Assembly (NCBI RefSeq): GCF_017311575.1 | Contig: NZ_JAFFQY010000055.1 | Location: 62,001-126,000, forward strand | Direction of reading: 5' to 3' | Source: Roseococcus thiosulfatophilus | GTDB taxonomy: Bacteria; Pseudomonadota; Alphaproteobacteria; Acetobacterales; Acetobacteraceae | Length of the DNA stretch: 64,000 nucleotides | In this document: positions 1 to 8,869 of the stretch, piece after piece | Layout of the letters: every line of letters begins with the position of its first letter | Numbering within the stretch: the first letter of the stretch is position 1 | Notes under the pieces: model-generated | Told to the model about the DNA's origin: nothing | The model's database searches: none | What the model saw: only the letters and a program-made list of their open reading frames with translations | Translations under genes and position numbers: made by a program

Positions 1-752
<752 letters not shown>

Positions 753-785
753 GGTGAGCGGGCATTCCTGCCCTGAGTGACACCG

Positions 786-811
786 CGCCCGGGCCAGCGA
801 TGGTCCGGGCG
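786..811 (+). terminator. Hairpin with T-rich tail between dnaK and dnaJ
   Basis: A 10-bp stem (786-795 with 802-811, one G-U pair) closes a 6-base loop AGCGAT. It is followed by tctcttcttcgacctttt. This looks like a rho-independent terminator or attenuator that would lower dnaJ expression relative to dnaK. The T tract is interrupted, so read-through is likely. Confidence 0.55.
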
Positions 812-850
812 TCTCTTCTTCGACCTTTTCTCGCGGGAGCGGGCTGAACC

Positions 851-1990
851 ATGGCCAAGCGCGACTATTACGAAGTGCTCGGCGTGGGCCGGGAGGCGTC
901 CGAGGACGACCTCAAGAAGGCCTACCGCAAGCTGGCAATGAAGTACCACCCCGACCGGAACCAGGGCGATGCCGACGCCGAGGGCCGGTTCAAGGAGGTG
1001 AATGAGGCCTATGACACGCTGAAGGATGCCGACAAGCGCGCGGCCTATGACCGCTTCGGCCATGCGGCCTTCGAGGGCGGCATGGGCGGCGGCGGCAATG
1101 GCGGCGGCCACCCCTTCGGCGGCGGCGGCTTCGAGGACATCTTCGAGGAGATGTTCGGCCGCTTCGGCGGACGCAGCGGCGGCGGGCGCGCCGCCAGCGG
1201 CCGCGGCGCGGACCTCCGGCAGGAGGTGCATATCTCCATGGAGGAGGCCTTCGCCGGCACCAAGAAGACCATCCGCGTCCCGAGCAGCGTGCAGTGCGAG
1301 GCCTGCACCGGCACCGGGGCCGAGAACGGCAAGCCCAATGTCCAGACCTGCGGCACCTGCCGCGGCGCGGGCAAGGTGCGCGCCCAGCAGGGCTTCTTCC
1401 TGATCGAGCGCACCTGCCCCACCTGCAACGGCTCGGGCCAGATCATCAAGAACCCCTGCAAGGTGTGCCAGGGCGCCGGCCGCGTGCAGCGCGACCGCAC
1501 GCTGAACGTGACCATCCCGGCGGGTGTGGAGGACGGCACGCGCATCCGCCTCTCGGGCGAGGGCGAGGCCGGGCTGCGCGGCGCGCCGGCGGGCGACCTC
1601 TATGTGGATATCGGCGTGCACGCGCACCCGATCTTCCAGCGCGAGGGGCCCAACATCATGGTCCGCGTGCCGCTGCGGATGACGCAGGCGGCCTTGGGCG
1701 GCGCGGTGGAGGTGCCCTCCATTGATGGGTCCCGCGCCTCGGTGAAGATCCCGGCCGGCACCCAGACGGGCGACAATTTCCGCCTGCGCGGCAAGGGCTT
1801 CTCCGTCCTGCGTTCCGCCGCGCGCGGCGACATGTATGTGCAGGTGGTGGTCGAGACGCCGCAGAACCTGACGCCCAAGCAGCGCGAGCTGCTGGAAGCC
1901 TTCGAGGCCGAGGCCGCCAAGGGCGGCAGCCCCGAAAGCGAGGGCTTCTTCGCCAAGGTGAAGGAATTCTGGGACGGGCTGGGACGATGA
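851..1990 (+). CDS. dnaJ: Chaperone protein DnaJ (Hsp40)
   Basis: This co-chaperone stimulates DnaK ATPase activity and delivers unfolded clients. All class I DnaJ parts are present. The J-domain spans residues 1-70 with HPD at 33-35, followed by a Gly/Phe-rich linker at about 76-100. The zinc region starts near residue 147 and has four CxxCxGxG repeats ([32 protein letters not shown]). The C-terminal substrate-binding domains complete the protein. The length, 379 residues, is normal. The start ATG lies 8 bases after GCGGGAGCGGG. The stop overlaps the dapB start in an ATGA, so the two genes are translationally coupled. Confidence 0.98.
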   Translation: MAKRDYYEVLGVGREASEDDLKKAYRKLAMKYHPDRNQGDADAEGRFKEVNEAYDTLKDADKRAAYDRFGHAAFEGGMGGGGNGGGHPFGGGGFEDIFEEMFGRFGGRSGGGRAASGRGADLRQEVHISMEEAFAGTKKTIRVPSSVQCEACTGTGAENGKPNVQTCGTCRGAGKVRAQQGFFLIERTCPTCNGSGQIIKNPCKVCQGAGRVQRDRTLNVTIPAGVEDGTRIRLSGEGEAGLRGAPAGDLYVDIGVHAHPIFQREGPNIMVRVPLRMTQAALGGAVEVPSIDGSRASVKIPAGTQTGDNFRLRGKGFSVLRSAARGDMYVQVVVETPQNLTPKQRELLEAFEAEAAKGGSPESEGFFAKVKEFWDGLGR

Positions 1991-2718
1991 AGATCGGGAT
2001 CGCCGGCATCGCCGGCCGCATGGGCAAGCTGCTGGTGGAGGAGGTCGCCGCCGCCGGCGCCACGCTGGCGGGCGGCACGAAGCGCGGGGATGATGCCCGC
2101 GCCCTGTTCGACGCCTGTGAAGTGGTGATCGACTTCACCCACGCCCATGCGGCGCCCATCCATGCCGCGCTGGCAGCCGAGACGGGCAAGGGCCTTGTGC
2201 TGGGCAGTTCCGGCCTCTCCGCCGAGAAAGAAGCGGCCGTGGCCGAGGCCGCGAAGCGCGCCCCCATCGTCTACGCCGCCAATTTCGCGACGGGCGTGAA
2301 CCTCGTCATCGCACTCGCGGAAAAACTCGCCGCCGCCCTGCCCGGCGCGCAATACGACGCCGAGATCGTGGAGATGCACCACCGCCAGAAGGTGGACGCG
2401 CCCTCCGGCACCGCCGTCGCCATCGGCCGCGCCGTGGCGAAGGGCCGTGGCACCACGCTGGAGGAAGCGGGCCGTGAATCCGGCCGCGACGGCCACACCG
2501 GCCCGCGCGGCACCGGCACCATCGGCTTCGCCGCACTTCGCGGCGGCCAGGTGGTCGGCGAGCACACGCTGCTCTTCGCCGCGGGGTCCGAGCACATCGC
2601 GCTAACCCACCGCAGCTTCGACCGCCGCGCCTATGCCACGGGCGCCGTGCGCGCCGCGCAATGGCTCAAGGGCCGAAGCCCGGGCCTCTATTCCATGAAC
2701 GACGTGCTGGGGCTGTGA
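1987..2718 (+). CDS. dapB: 4-hydroxy-tetrahydrodipicolinate reductase
   Basis: DapB catalyses the NAD(P)H-dependent reduction of 4-hydroxy-tetrahydrodipicolinate in the DAP/lysine pathway, supplying lysine and the peptidoglycan diamino acid. The N-terminal dinucleotide-binding motif is [11 protein letters not shown]. The family signature [15 protein letters not shown], around residues 129-143, carries the catalytic His and Lys and the PSGTA substrate loop. At 243 residues it is slightly short but complete. The start overlaps dnaJ by 4 bases and the stop overlaps the next start (TGATG), so it sits in a chaperone-led operon. Confidence 0.97.
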   Translation: MKIGIAGIAGRMGKLLVEEVAAAGATLAGGTKRGDDARALFDACEVVIDFTHAHAAPIHAALAAETGKGLVLGSSGLSAEKEAAVAEAAKRAPIVYAANFATGVNLVIALAEKLAAALPGAQYDAEIVEMHHRQKVDAPSGTAVAIGRAVAKGRGTTLEEAGRESGRDGHTGPRGTGTIGFAALRGGQVVGEHTLLFAAGSEHIALTHRSFDRRAYATGAVRAAQWLKGRSPGLYSMNDVLGL

Positions 2719-3161
2719 TGGTGAAGATCGTCCCGCTGGACACCCGCCACCGCGCGGATTGGGAGCGCCTCTACGCCGGCTACGCCGAATTCTACAAGGT
2801 GACGCAGACGCCGGAGATGCGCCAAAAAGTCTGGTCCTGGATCCATGACCCGGCGCATGAGGTGAACGCCGTGGTGGCCGAGGACGAGGCGGGCCGCGCC
2901 GTCGGCCTCGCGCATTATCGCGCCTTCGCCCGGCCGCTTTCGGCCAGCACCGGCTGCTTCCTGGATGATCTCTTCGTGGACCCCTCCCAGCGCGGCAAGC
3001 GCGTGGCCGATGCGTTGCTGGAACACCTGCGCGCCCTGGCGCGGGAAAAGGGCTGGTCCACCGTCCGCTGGATCACGGCCGACGACAATTATCGCGGCCG
3101 TGGCGTCTATGACCGGCTGGCCAAGCGCACCTGGTGGATCACCTACGACATGCAGCCGTGA
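2718..3161 (+). CDS. GNAT family N-acetyltransferase
   Basis: This is a 147-residue cytosolic GNAT protein, predicted to move an acetyl group from acetyl-CoA to an unknown amine. The fold is recognisable from the central beta-strand LDDLFVDPSQRGKRVADAL, whose QRGKRVA matches the Q/RxxGxG/A pyrophosphate-binding loop. The later VRWITADDNYRGRGVYDRLAKRTWW is typical of small GNATs. The ATG at 2718 overlaps the dapB stop and is chosen over upstream in-frame starts inside dapB. The gene ends the dnaJ-dapB operon and is followed by two palindromic repeats. The substrate cannot be told from sequence. Confidence 0.88.
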   Translation: MVKIVPLDTRHRADWERLYAGYAEFYKVTQTPEMRQKVWSWIHDPAHEVNAVVAEDEAGRAVGLAHYRAFARPLSASTGCFLDDLFVDPSQRGKRVADALLEHLRALAREKGWSTVRWITADDNYRGRGVYDRLAKRTWWITYDMQP

Positions 3162-3202
3162 AGGCGCGGCCTTAACAGGCCACGCCCTCACTTCTTTTTT
3201 TG

Positions 3203-3294
3203 CGCGGCCGATTCACGCCCCGGCTGCGCCGGGACGATCGGACGCAGCTTTCGCGGCCGATTCACGCCCCGGCTGCGCCGGGACGATCGGACGC
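3203..3294. repeat. Two identical 43-bp nested palindromes (family A repeat)
   Basis: Two perfect 43-bp copies (3203-3245 and 3252-3294, period 49) fill the convergent gap between the GNAT gene and folE. Each has outer arms CCGAT...ATCGG (3208-3212 with 3237-3241 in copy 1). These enclose an inner hairpin CCCGGC-tgc-GCCGGG (3219-3224 with 3228-3233). A T-run (ttctttttttg) precedes copy 1. Related units occur at 7976, 26305, 26363 and 54628. They may act as bidirectional terminators or mRNA 3' stabilisers. Confidence 0.85.
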
Positions 3295-3302
3295 GGGGCC
3301 AC

Positions 3303-3947
3303 TTACCCCTCCAGCGGCCCGCGCGACCCGCCGATCATCGCCAGGAACTCGCGCCGCGTCGCGTCATTGCTGCGGAACTCGCCCAGCATGCGCGAGGTCA
3401 CCATGGTCACGCCGGGCTTATGGATGCCGCGCGTCGTCATGCACTGGTGCGCGGCCTCGATGACGACGGCGACACCCTTGGGCTTCAGCACGCTCTCGAT
3501 GGTGTTCGCGATCTGCGCCGTCAGCTTCTCCTGGATCTGCAGGCGCTTGGCATAGGTCTCGATCACCCGCGCGAGCTTACTGATGCCGACCACGCGGCCG
3601 CTCGGCAGGTAGGCGATGTGCGCCTTGCCGATGATGGGCACCATGTGGTGCTCGCAATGGCTCTCCAGGCGGATGTCGCGCAGCACCACCATCTCGTCAT
3701 AGCCATCCGTCTCCTCGAAGGAGCGGGCGAGCATCTCGACCGGGTCGCTCTCATACCCCGCGAAGAATTCCTCATAGGCGCGGGCGACGCGGGCGGGCGT
3801 GTCCACCAGCCCCTCGCGGTCCGGGTCGTCACCGGCCCAGAGCAGCAGGGTGCGGACGGCCGCCTCGGCCTCCGCGCGGCTCGGCCGGGCGATGGCGGAG
3901 GCCTTCTCGTCGGCGGGGCGGGCGGACTTGGGCACCTGGATGTTCAT
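3303..3947 (-). CDS. folE: GTP cyclohydrolase I
   Basis: FolE converts GTP to 7,8-dihydroneopterin triphosphate, the first step of folate (and pterin) synthesis. It is a zinc enzyme that forms a decamer. The protein has 214 residues with the zinc ligands in place: Cys98 and His101 in [10 protein letters not shown] and Cys169 in [13 protein letters not shown]. The start ATG at 3947 gives the usual length and is preceded by GAGGA on the coding strand. In-frame sequence further upstream is intergenic. The gene converges on the GNAT gene across the paired 43-bp repeats. Confidence 0.97.
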   Translation of the reverse strand: MNIQVPKSARPADEKASAIARPSRAEAEAAVRTLLLWAGDDPDREGLVDTPARVARAYEEFFAGYESDPVEMLARSFEETDGYDEMVVLRDIRLESHCEHHMVPIIGKAHIAYLPSGRVVGISKLARVIETYAKRLQIQEKLTAQIANTIESVLKPKGVAVVIEAAHQCMTTRGIHKPGVTMVTSRMLGEFRSNDATRREFLAMIGGSRGPLEG

Positions 3948-4019
3948 GGACGCGGAAATTCCTCGGTTCCGGTGGGCCGGATCATCCGCGCCCGCCATCA
4001 ATGTCGAAGCCGCATTTGG

Positions 4020-4069
4020 GGCGCGGGGCGGGAAGCGCAACCGCAGGAATCGTCTTTCCGCCCCGCGCC
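4020..4069 (-). terminator. 15-bp GC-rich hairpin downstream of the ThDP enzyme gene
   Basis: Bases 4020-4034 pair with 4055-4069 over 15 bp (one G-U), closing a 20-base loop. The hairpin lies 9 bases past the stop of the 4079-5620 gene and upstream of folE. No good T-run follows, so it could be a transcript-end stabiliser or a rho-independent-like terminator. Confidence 0.5.
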
Positions 4070-4078
4070 AGACGCCGT

Positions 4079-5620
4079 TCAGATCACCAGTTCGATCAGG
4101 AACGGACCAGGGCGGGCGAAGCTCTGGCTCATCAGGTCCGCCACCTGGTCCAGCGTGGTGGCGGTCGCGGCCTCCACGCCCATGGACTGCGCGAGCTTGG
4201 CCCAGGCGATGTCCGGGTTGCCCAGATCCATCATGTCCATCGCCACGCGGCCGGGGTTGGCGCCCACGTTCTGGTACTCGCCCAGCAGGATCTGATACTT
4301 CCGGTTGGAGAGCAGGATGGTGGTCACGGGCAGCTTTTCCCGCGCCTGGGTCCACAGCGCCTGCACCGTGTACATCGCGCTCCCATCCGCCTGCAGGTTG
4401 ATGACGCGACGCCCGCCGCCGCCGATGGCCGCCCCCGTGGCCAGCGGCATGCCGCAGCCGATGGCGCCACCCGTGATCTGCAGCCAGTCATGCGGGGCGG
4501 CCGCATGGGTCGCGGGGAAGAAGCCGCGGCCATAGCTGACGGATTCATCGGCGATGATCGCGTCCTCGGGCATCAGCGCCGCGACGGTGCGGGCCAGGCC
4601 CTCGGGCGAGGGCGCGCCGCGCGCCACCTCGGGCTTCTCGCCATTGGAGCCGATGGCGACCTTGGGCGCGCCAAGTTCCTCCGCCAGCGCGGTCAGCGCG
4701 GCCAGGGCGTCCTGCTCCTGCCGGCAGGCCACGGTGATGCTGGCATTCTCCGGGTAGTGCTTCGAGGGCTTGCCCGGATAGGCGAAGAAGCCCACCGGCG
4801 CCTTGGAGCCCACCAGCACCAGGTGCTCCACCTTCGACAGGCGCTGGATGGCCAGGTCCACCGGATAGGGCACGCGCTCCAGCGGCATGCGGCCCTGGCC
4901 GCGCTGGAAGCGGGCGTTGGAGGTTTCGGCCAGGATGTCGCAGCCGGTGTGCGCCACGATGCGCTGCACGGCCTCCTGCGCCGCCTGGGTCAGCGCCATG
5001 GAGCCGCCCAGCAGCAGCAGCACGTTCTTCTTCTCGCGCAGCACGCGGGCCGCGGCGCGGATGGCGTGCGGGTCGGCCTGGGGCACGGCGGGCACGGGCA
5101 GGGCGGCGGCGACGGTGCCGCCCTCATCCCAGCAGGTGTCCGAGGGCAGGATCAGGGTGGCGATCTGCCCGGGCGAGGTGCGGGCGGCCTGCACGGCGGC
5201 GGCCGCATCGGCGCCCACATCGGCGGCCTTGGTCGTGGTCCGCACCCATTGCGAGACGCCGCGCGCGAAGCCCTCGGTGTCGGCCGTCAGCGGCGCGTCA
5301 TAGGGGCGGTGATAGGTCGCCTGGTCGCCCACGCAGTTCACGATCCCCGACCGGGCGCGGCGCGCGTTGTGCAAATTGGCCAGGCCATTGGCCAGGCCCG
5401 GGCCGCAATGCAGCAGCGTCACGGCGGGCTTGCCGGCCATGCGCCAATAGCCATCGGCCGCACCGGTGACGATGTTCTCCTGCAGCCCCAGCACGCAGCG
5501 CATGCCGGGAATACGGTCGAGCGCGGCGACGAAATGCATCTCGCTCGTGCCGGGGTTGGAGAAACACACCTCGACACCGCTCTTCAACAGGCTGTGGACC
5601 AGACTTTCCGCACCGTTCAC
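4079..5620 (-). CDS. Thiamine-diphosphate-dependent enzyme, acetolactate synthase large subunit-like
   Basis: This 513-residue protein has the three-domain layout of the ThDP family (acetolactate synthase, benzoylformate decarboxylase and relatives). The N-terminal Pyr domain carries the catalytic-type Glu in [17 protein letters not shown] and the stretch [19 protein letters not shown] central FAD/nucleotide-like domain and a C-terminal PP domain follow. The ThDP/Mg motif reads [11 protein letters not shown]...LLSNRKY, with Ala in place of the first Gly of GDG, as in some decarboxylase-like members. No small regulatory subunit is adjacent, so it is probably not the ilvBH enzyme. It is about 50 residues shorter than IlvB. 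The substrate is unknown, possibly a 2-oxo acid. Confidence 0.85.
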   Translation of the reverse strand: MNGAESLVHSLLKSGVEVCFSNPGTSEMHFVAALDRIPGMRCVLGLQENIVTGAADGYWRMAGKPAVTLLHCGPGLANGLANLHNARRARSGIVNCVGDQATYHRPYDAPLTADTEGFARGVSQWVRTTTKAADVGADAAAAVQAARTSPGQIATLILPSDTCWDEGGTVAAALPVPAVPQADPHAIRAAARVLREKKNVLLLLGGSMALTQAAQEAVQRIVAHTGCDILAETSNARFQRGQGRMPLERVPYPVDLAIQRLSKVEHLVLVGSKAPVGFFAYPGKPSKHYPENASITVACRQEQDALAALTALAEELGAPKVAIGSNGEKPEVARGAPSPEGLARTVAALMPEDAIIADESVSYGRGFFPATHAAAPHDWLQITGGAIGCGMPLATGAAIGGGGRRVINLQADGSAMYTVQALWTQAREKLPVTTILLSNRKYQILLGEYQNVGANPGRVAMDMMDLGNPDIAWAKLAQSMGVEAATATTLDQVADLMSQSFARPGPFLIELVI

Positions 5621-5697
5621 CGCGTATTCCCCTCTGAACTGGACTGGCGCGCAGCCTGGGCCGAAGATGCCGGTCGGGCAAGCCTGGGGGACGCCAC

Positions 5698-6225
5698 GTG
5701 CTGAAGGTATTGATCGGGGGTTTCCTCATGGGGGCCCTCTCCGTCCTGGCGTTTCACCAGGGCACCATCCACCTGCTGTACAACTACGGGAATGACGTCG
5801 AGGCGCTCACCGCCATCATCGGCCGCGTGCAGGGGCCGGGCTGGGATATCGGGCGGGCCATGGCGAATCCGCCCGTGGCGGGGCTGCATATTCCGCAATT
5901 CTTCAGCGCCATGTTCTGGGGCGGCATCTGGGGCATCCTGATCGCGGCCGTGCTGCGCTGGACCCCCCTGCCCGACCTCTTCACCGCCACGCTGATCGGC
6001 GCCGTGGGCTGCACGCTGGTGGCCGTGACGCTGGTGGCGCAGGCGCGCGGGGTGCCGATGTATGCCGGCGGCAACACCCAGACGCTGCTGCGCGCGGGTC
6101 TGATCAACGCCGCCTTCGGCTTCGGCACGGGCTTCCTGCTGCGGCCCCTGGCGCTGCGCCGCATGAAGGCGCCGCCGCCCGCGCGCCGCGCCGCCCGCCC
6201 ACCGCCGCTGCGCCGCCAGGCCTGA
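5698..6225 (+). CDS. Hypothetical membrane protein
   Basis: I do not recognise a named family. The 175-residue protein has about four hydrophobic segments: one at the N-terminus (MLKVLIGGFLMGALSVLAF), one around FFSAMFWGGIWGILIAAVL, one around LFTATLIGAVGCTLVAVTLVA, and a last one around AGLINAAFGFGTGFLL. The tail is short and rich in Arg and Pro. It starts with GTG at 5698, 77 bases after the divergent ThDP gene start, and ends 3 bases before mobA, so it is probably co-transcribed with mobA. Codon use matches its neighbours. Confidence 0.8.
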   Translation: MLKVLIGGFLMGALSVLAFHQGTIHLLYNYGNDVEALTAIIGRVQGPGWDIGRAMANPPVAGLHIPQFFSAMFWGGIWGILIAAVLRWTPLPDLFTATLIGAVGCTLVAVTLVAQARGVPMYAGGNTQTLLRAGLINAAFGFGTGFLLRPLALRRMKAPPPARRAARPPPLRRQA

Positions 6226-6228
6226 GCC

Positions 6229-6801
6229 ATGCGCGCCGACACGCTGGGCTGCGTGCTGGCGGGCGGCGAAGCGCGGCGGATGGGCGGCGGCGACAAAACG
6301 CTGCGGATGCTGCACGGGCGCCCCCTGCTGGCGCACATCCTGGCGCGCCTCGCCCCGCAATGCGGCACGCTGGCCATCAGCGCCAATGGCGATGCGGCGC
6401 GTTTTGCGCCCTATGGCCTGCCGGTCTGGCCCGACGCGGTGCCTGGAATGGGGCCGCTGGGCGGGGTGCTGGCCGCGCTGGAGGCCTCGCCTTTACCCTT
6501 CGTGCTGACCGTGCCCGGCGACGCGCCCTTCCTGCCGCCCGACCTCGTGGCGCGGCTGCATGCGGGGCGCGGGGCGGCGGCGGTGGCGCAGGCCGCCTCC
6601 GGCGGGCGGGGCCATCCGGTGATCGCGCTCTGGCCGCGCAGCCTGGCACCCGCGCTGCGCCAGGCCTTGGCGGCGGGCGAACGCGCGGTGGGCCGCTTCG
6701 CCGCCGCCCAAGGCGTGGCCCGGGTGGAATGGCCGGGCGAGCCATTCCTGAACATCAACACGCCCGAGGAACTGGCGCGGGCGCGGCTCACCCCAGGCTG
6801 A
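6229..6801 (+). CDS. mobA: Molybdenum cofactor guanylyltransferase MobA
   Basis: MobA attaches GMP from GTP to molybdopterin to form the MGD cofactor used by DMSO-reductase-type enzymes. The N-terminal nucleotidyltransferase motif LAGGEARRMGGGDK (residues 10-23) is diagnostic. VPGDAPFLPP around residue 95 supplies the metal-binding Asp, and the C-terminal NINTPEELARA is typical. The length is 190 residues, as expected. The last 14 bases overlap the 3' end of the convergent hyuA gene. Confidence 0.95.
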   Translation: MRADTLGCVLAGGEARRMGGGDKTLRMLHGRPLLAHILARLAPQCGTLAISANGDAARFAPYGLPVWPDAVPGMGPLGGVLAALEASPLPFVLTVPGDAPFLPPDLVARLHAGRGAAAVAQAASGGRGHPVIALWPRSLAPALRQALAAGERAVGRFAAAQGVARVEWPGEPFLNINTPEELARARLTPG

Positions 6802-8869
6802 CGGCGAGCCAGCCGCCTGGCTCCATCACCGCCGTATCGCCCGGCTGCAACAGCACGGTGGTGGTGGGGCTTTCCACGATGGCCGGCACCGGCACACGTT
6901 GCCCCGCCGCCAGCGCCTCGAAGCGCCAGACGGGCAGCATGGCCCAGCCACCCTCCAGCAGGCAGCGCCGCTCGGCCTCGGGCGCGGCGGGGCGGGGGGC
7001 GCCAGCGGGAAGGCGCGACAGGGCGGGCAGCACGCCGCGTGCGGCGGCGCGGGCGGTGACCAGCACCACCTCCTCCTCCGGCAGGTCATAAGTGAACAGG
7101 GCGCGGTGGCGGGCGTGGAAGGCCTCGCGCAGCGCTGCGCGGGTGGGCGCCACGCCGTCCAGCGGCACCGTGATCTCGAAGACCTGCTCGCCATAGCGCA
7201 TGTCGGCGGCCAGGCTGAGGGCGATCTCGCCCCCATACCATTGCGCGAGCTGGGCGCGGGCCTCCTCCGCCAACCCGTCGAAGAGGGCGGGCAGCGCGTC
7301 ATCGCCCGGCATGGCCCCCGCGCCCACCACGCTGCGCGCGATCTCGTGCCGCAACTCGGTCTGCAACATGCCCCAGGCGGAAAGCCCGGCCGCGAACAGC
7401 GGCACCGCGACCCGCGCCATGCCGAGGTCCCGCGCCACCGCGCTGGCATGCAGCCCCGCGGCGCCGCCGAAGGCCAGCAGCGTGGCGCCGCGCGGGTCCA
7501 CGCCGCGCCGCACCGTCGCCACCCGCACGCCATCGGCCATGCGCGCATTGACCAGGCGGTGCACGCCCAGCGCGGCCTGGGCCACCTCCAGCCCCAGCGC
7601 GCCGGCCAGCGCCGCCATGGCGCGCTCCGCCGCCGCCACGTCCAGGCGTTGCGCGCCGCCCAGGAAGCTGCCGGGGTCGAGATAGCCCAGCAGCAGGTTC
7701 GCATCCGTCACGGTGGGCAGGGCGCCGCCGCGGCCATAGCAGGCCGGGCCAGGCCGCGCGCCGGCCGATTGCGGACCCACCTGCAAGGTGCCCCCCGCGC
7801 CCAGATGCGCGATGGACCCGCCGCCCGCGCCCAGGGTGATGATGTCGAGGCTGTCCAGCGCGATGCGCTCACCCCCCACCTCGCGCCCGCGGCCGATGGC
7901 GGCGGCGCCCTCCGTCACCAGCGCAATGTCGGTGGAGGTGCCGCCCATGTCGAAGGTCACCATAATGTTGCCCGGCCGATTCAGACCTCCGGGCTCCGCC
8001 CTCCGGTCATCGGGCGGGGTGCCCATCCCCCGCCGCGCCAGCGCCACCGCCGCCGCCACGCCGCCCGCCGGGCCGGACAGCGCCGTGCCGGCCGCGAGCC
8101 GCGCCGCCTCCGCGATCGGCGCCACCCCGCCATGCGAGAGGATGACGAAGACCGGCGCCGCGCACCCCGCCTCGGCCAGCCGCGCCTCCAGCCGCGTGAG
8201 GTAGCGGGACACCACCGGCCCCACATAGGCATTCACCGCCGCCGTCGAGAACCGCTCATACTCCTTGATCTGCGGCAGCACATCGGCCGAGCAGGTGACG
8301 AAGACGCCCGGCAGCGCCGCCCGCACCGCCTCGGCCGCCGCGTGCTCATGCGCGGGCGCGGCCCAGGAATGGAGGAAGCAGATCGCCACCGCCTCCACGC
8401 CCTCGGCGCGCAAGGTCGCGATGGCGGCGTCCAGGCTGGCGGCGTCCAGCGGGGTCTCCACCGCGCCATCGGGCCGCAGCCTTTCGCGCACGGGCAGGCG
8501 CAGGCGGCGCGGGACCAGCGGCTCCGGCGCGGGCAGGCGCAGATCATAGCGCGCGGGCTTCAGCCCCTCGCGCATCGCCACCACGTCGCGATGGCCCTCG
8601 GTGGTGAGCATGGCGGTCCGCGCCCTGCGCCGCTCCAGCAGGGCGTTGGTGGCGACGGTGGTGCCATGGACGATGCGCGTCGTCGTCTCCAGCAATTCGC
8701 CCAGCGTCAGTCCCAGCATGGAGGCCAGGTTCCGCAGCCCCTGGATCACGCCCTCGCTCTGGTCATGGGGGGTGGAGGCGGCCTTGGCGAGGTATTCCCG
8801 CCCCTCCTCATCCACCCCCACCACATCGGTGAAGGTACCGCCCACATCCACGCCGATGACGTAGCGCAT
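6788..8869 (-). CDS. hyuA: Hydantoinase/oxoprolinase A-type subunit (HyuA), with an in-frame repeat insertion
   Basis: This is the ATP-dependent A subunit of the N-methylhydantoinase/5-oxoprolinase/acetone carboxylase superfamily, 693 residues. The N-terminus has the phosphate-binding motif GVDVGGTFTDVVGV. A second ATP-binding segment reads VTFDMGGTSTDIALV near residue 305, and GAGGGSIAHLGAGGTLQVGP follows. It forms a pair with the HyuB gene, whose stop overlaps its start by one base. Residues of about 281-299 (MGTPPDDRRAEPGGLNRP) break the usual link between the Gly-rich loop and the second motif. They are encoded by a palindromic repeat at 7976-8013. The substrate, such as a hydantoin, 5-oxoproline or related cyclic amide, is not determinable. 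Confidence 0.9.
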   Translation of the reverse strand: MRYVIGVDVGGTFTDVVGVDEEGREYLAKAASTPHDQSEGVIQGLRNLASMLGLTLGELLETTTRIVHGTTVATNALLERRRARTAMLTTEGHRDVVAMREGLKPARYDLRLPAPEPLVPRRLRLPVRERLRPDGAVETPLDAASLDAAIATLRAEGVEAVAICFLHSWAAPAHEHAAAEAVRAALPGVFVTCSADVLPQIKEYERFSTAAVNAYVGPVVSRYLTRLEARLAEAGCAAPVFVILSHGGVAPIAEAARLAAGTALSGPAGGVAAAVALARRGMGTPPDDRRAEPGGLNRPGNIMVTFDMGGTSTDIALVTEGAAAIGRGREVGGERIALDSLDIITLGAGGGSIAHLGAGGTLQVGPQSAGARPGPACYGRGGALPTVTDANLLLGYLDPGSFLGGAQRLDVAAAERAMAALAGALGLEVAQAALGVHRLVNARMADGVRVATVRRGVDPRGATLLAFGGAAGLHASAVARDLGMARVAVPLFAAGLSAWGMLQTELRHEIARSVVGAGAMPGDDALPALFDGLAEEARAQLAQWYGGEIALSLAADMRYGEQVFEITVPLDGVAPTRAALREAFHARHRALFTYDLPEEEVVLVTARAAARGVLPALSRLPAGAPRPAAPEAERRCLLEGGWAMLPVWRFEALAAGQRVPVPAIVESPTTTVLLQPGDTAVMEPGGWLAVSLG
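7976..8013. repeat. Family A palindromic repeat inserted in frame within hyuA
   Basis: The outer arms CCGAT (7976-7980) and ATCGG (8009-8013) match the intergenic copies at 3.2 kb and 54.6 kb, including the TCA that follows the first arm. The inner part has GACC...GGTC and GGG...CCC pairing around the loop ctccg. The element and its flanks encode an extra run of about 18 residues without shifting the hyuA frame. Confidence 0.7.

Noticed and set aside
4001-5704. 567-codon plus-strand frame opposite the ThDP enzyme
   Set aside because: The minus-strand gene has clear ThDP-family motifs; the plus-strand translation has none.
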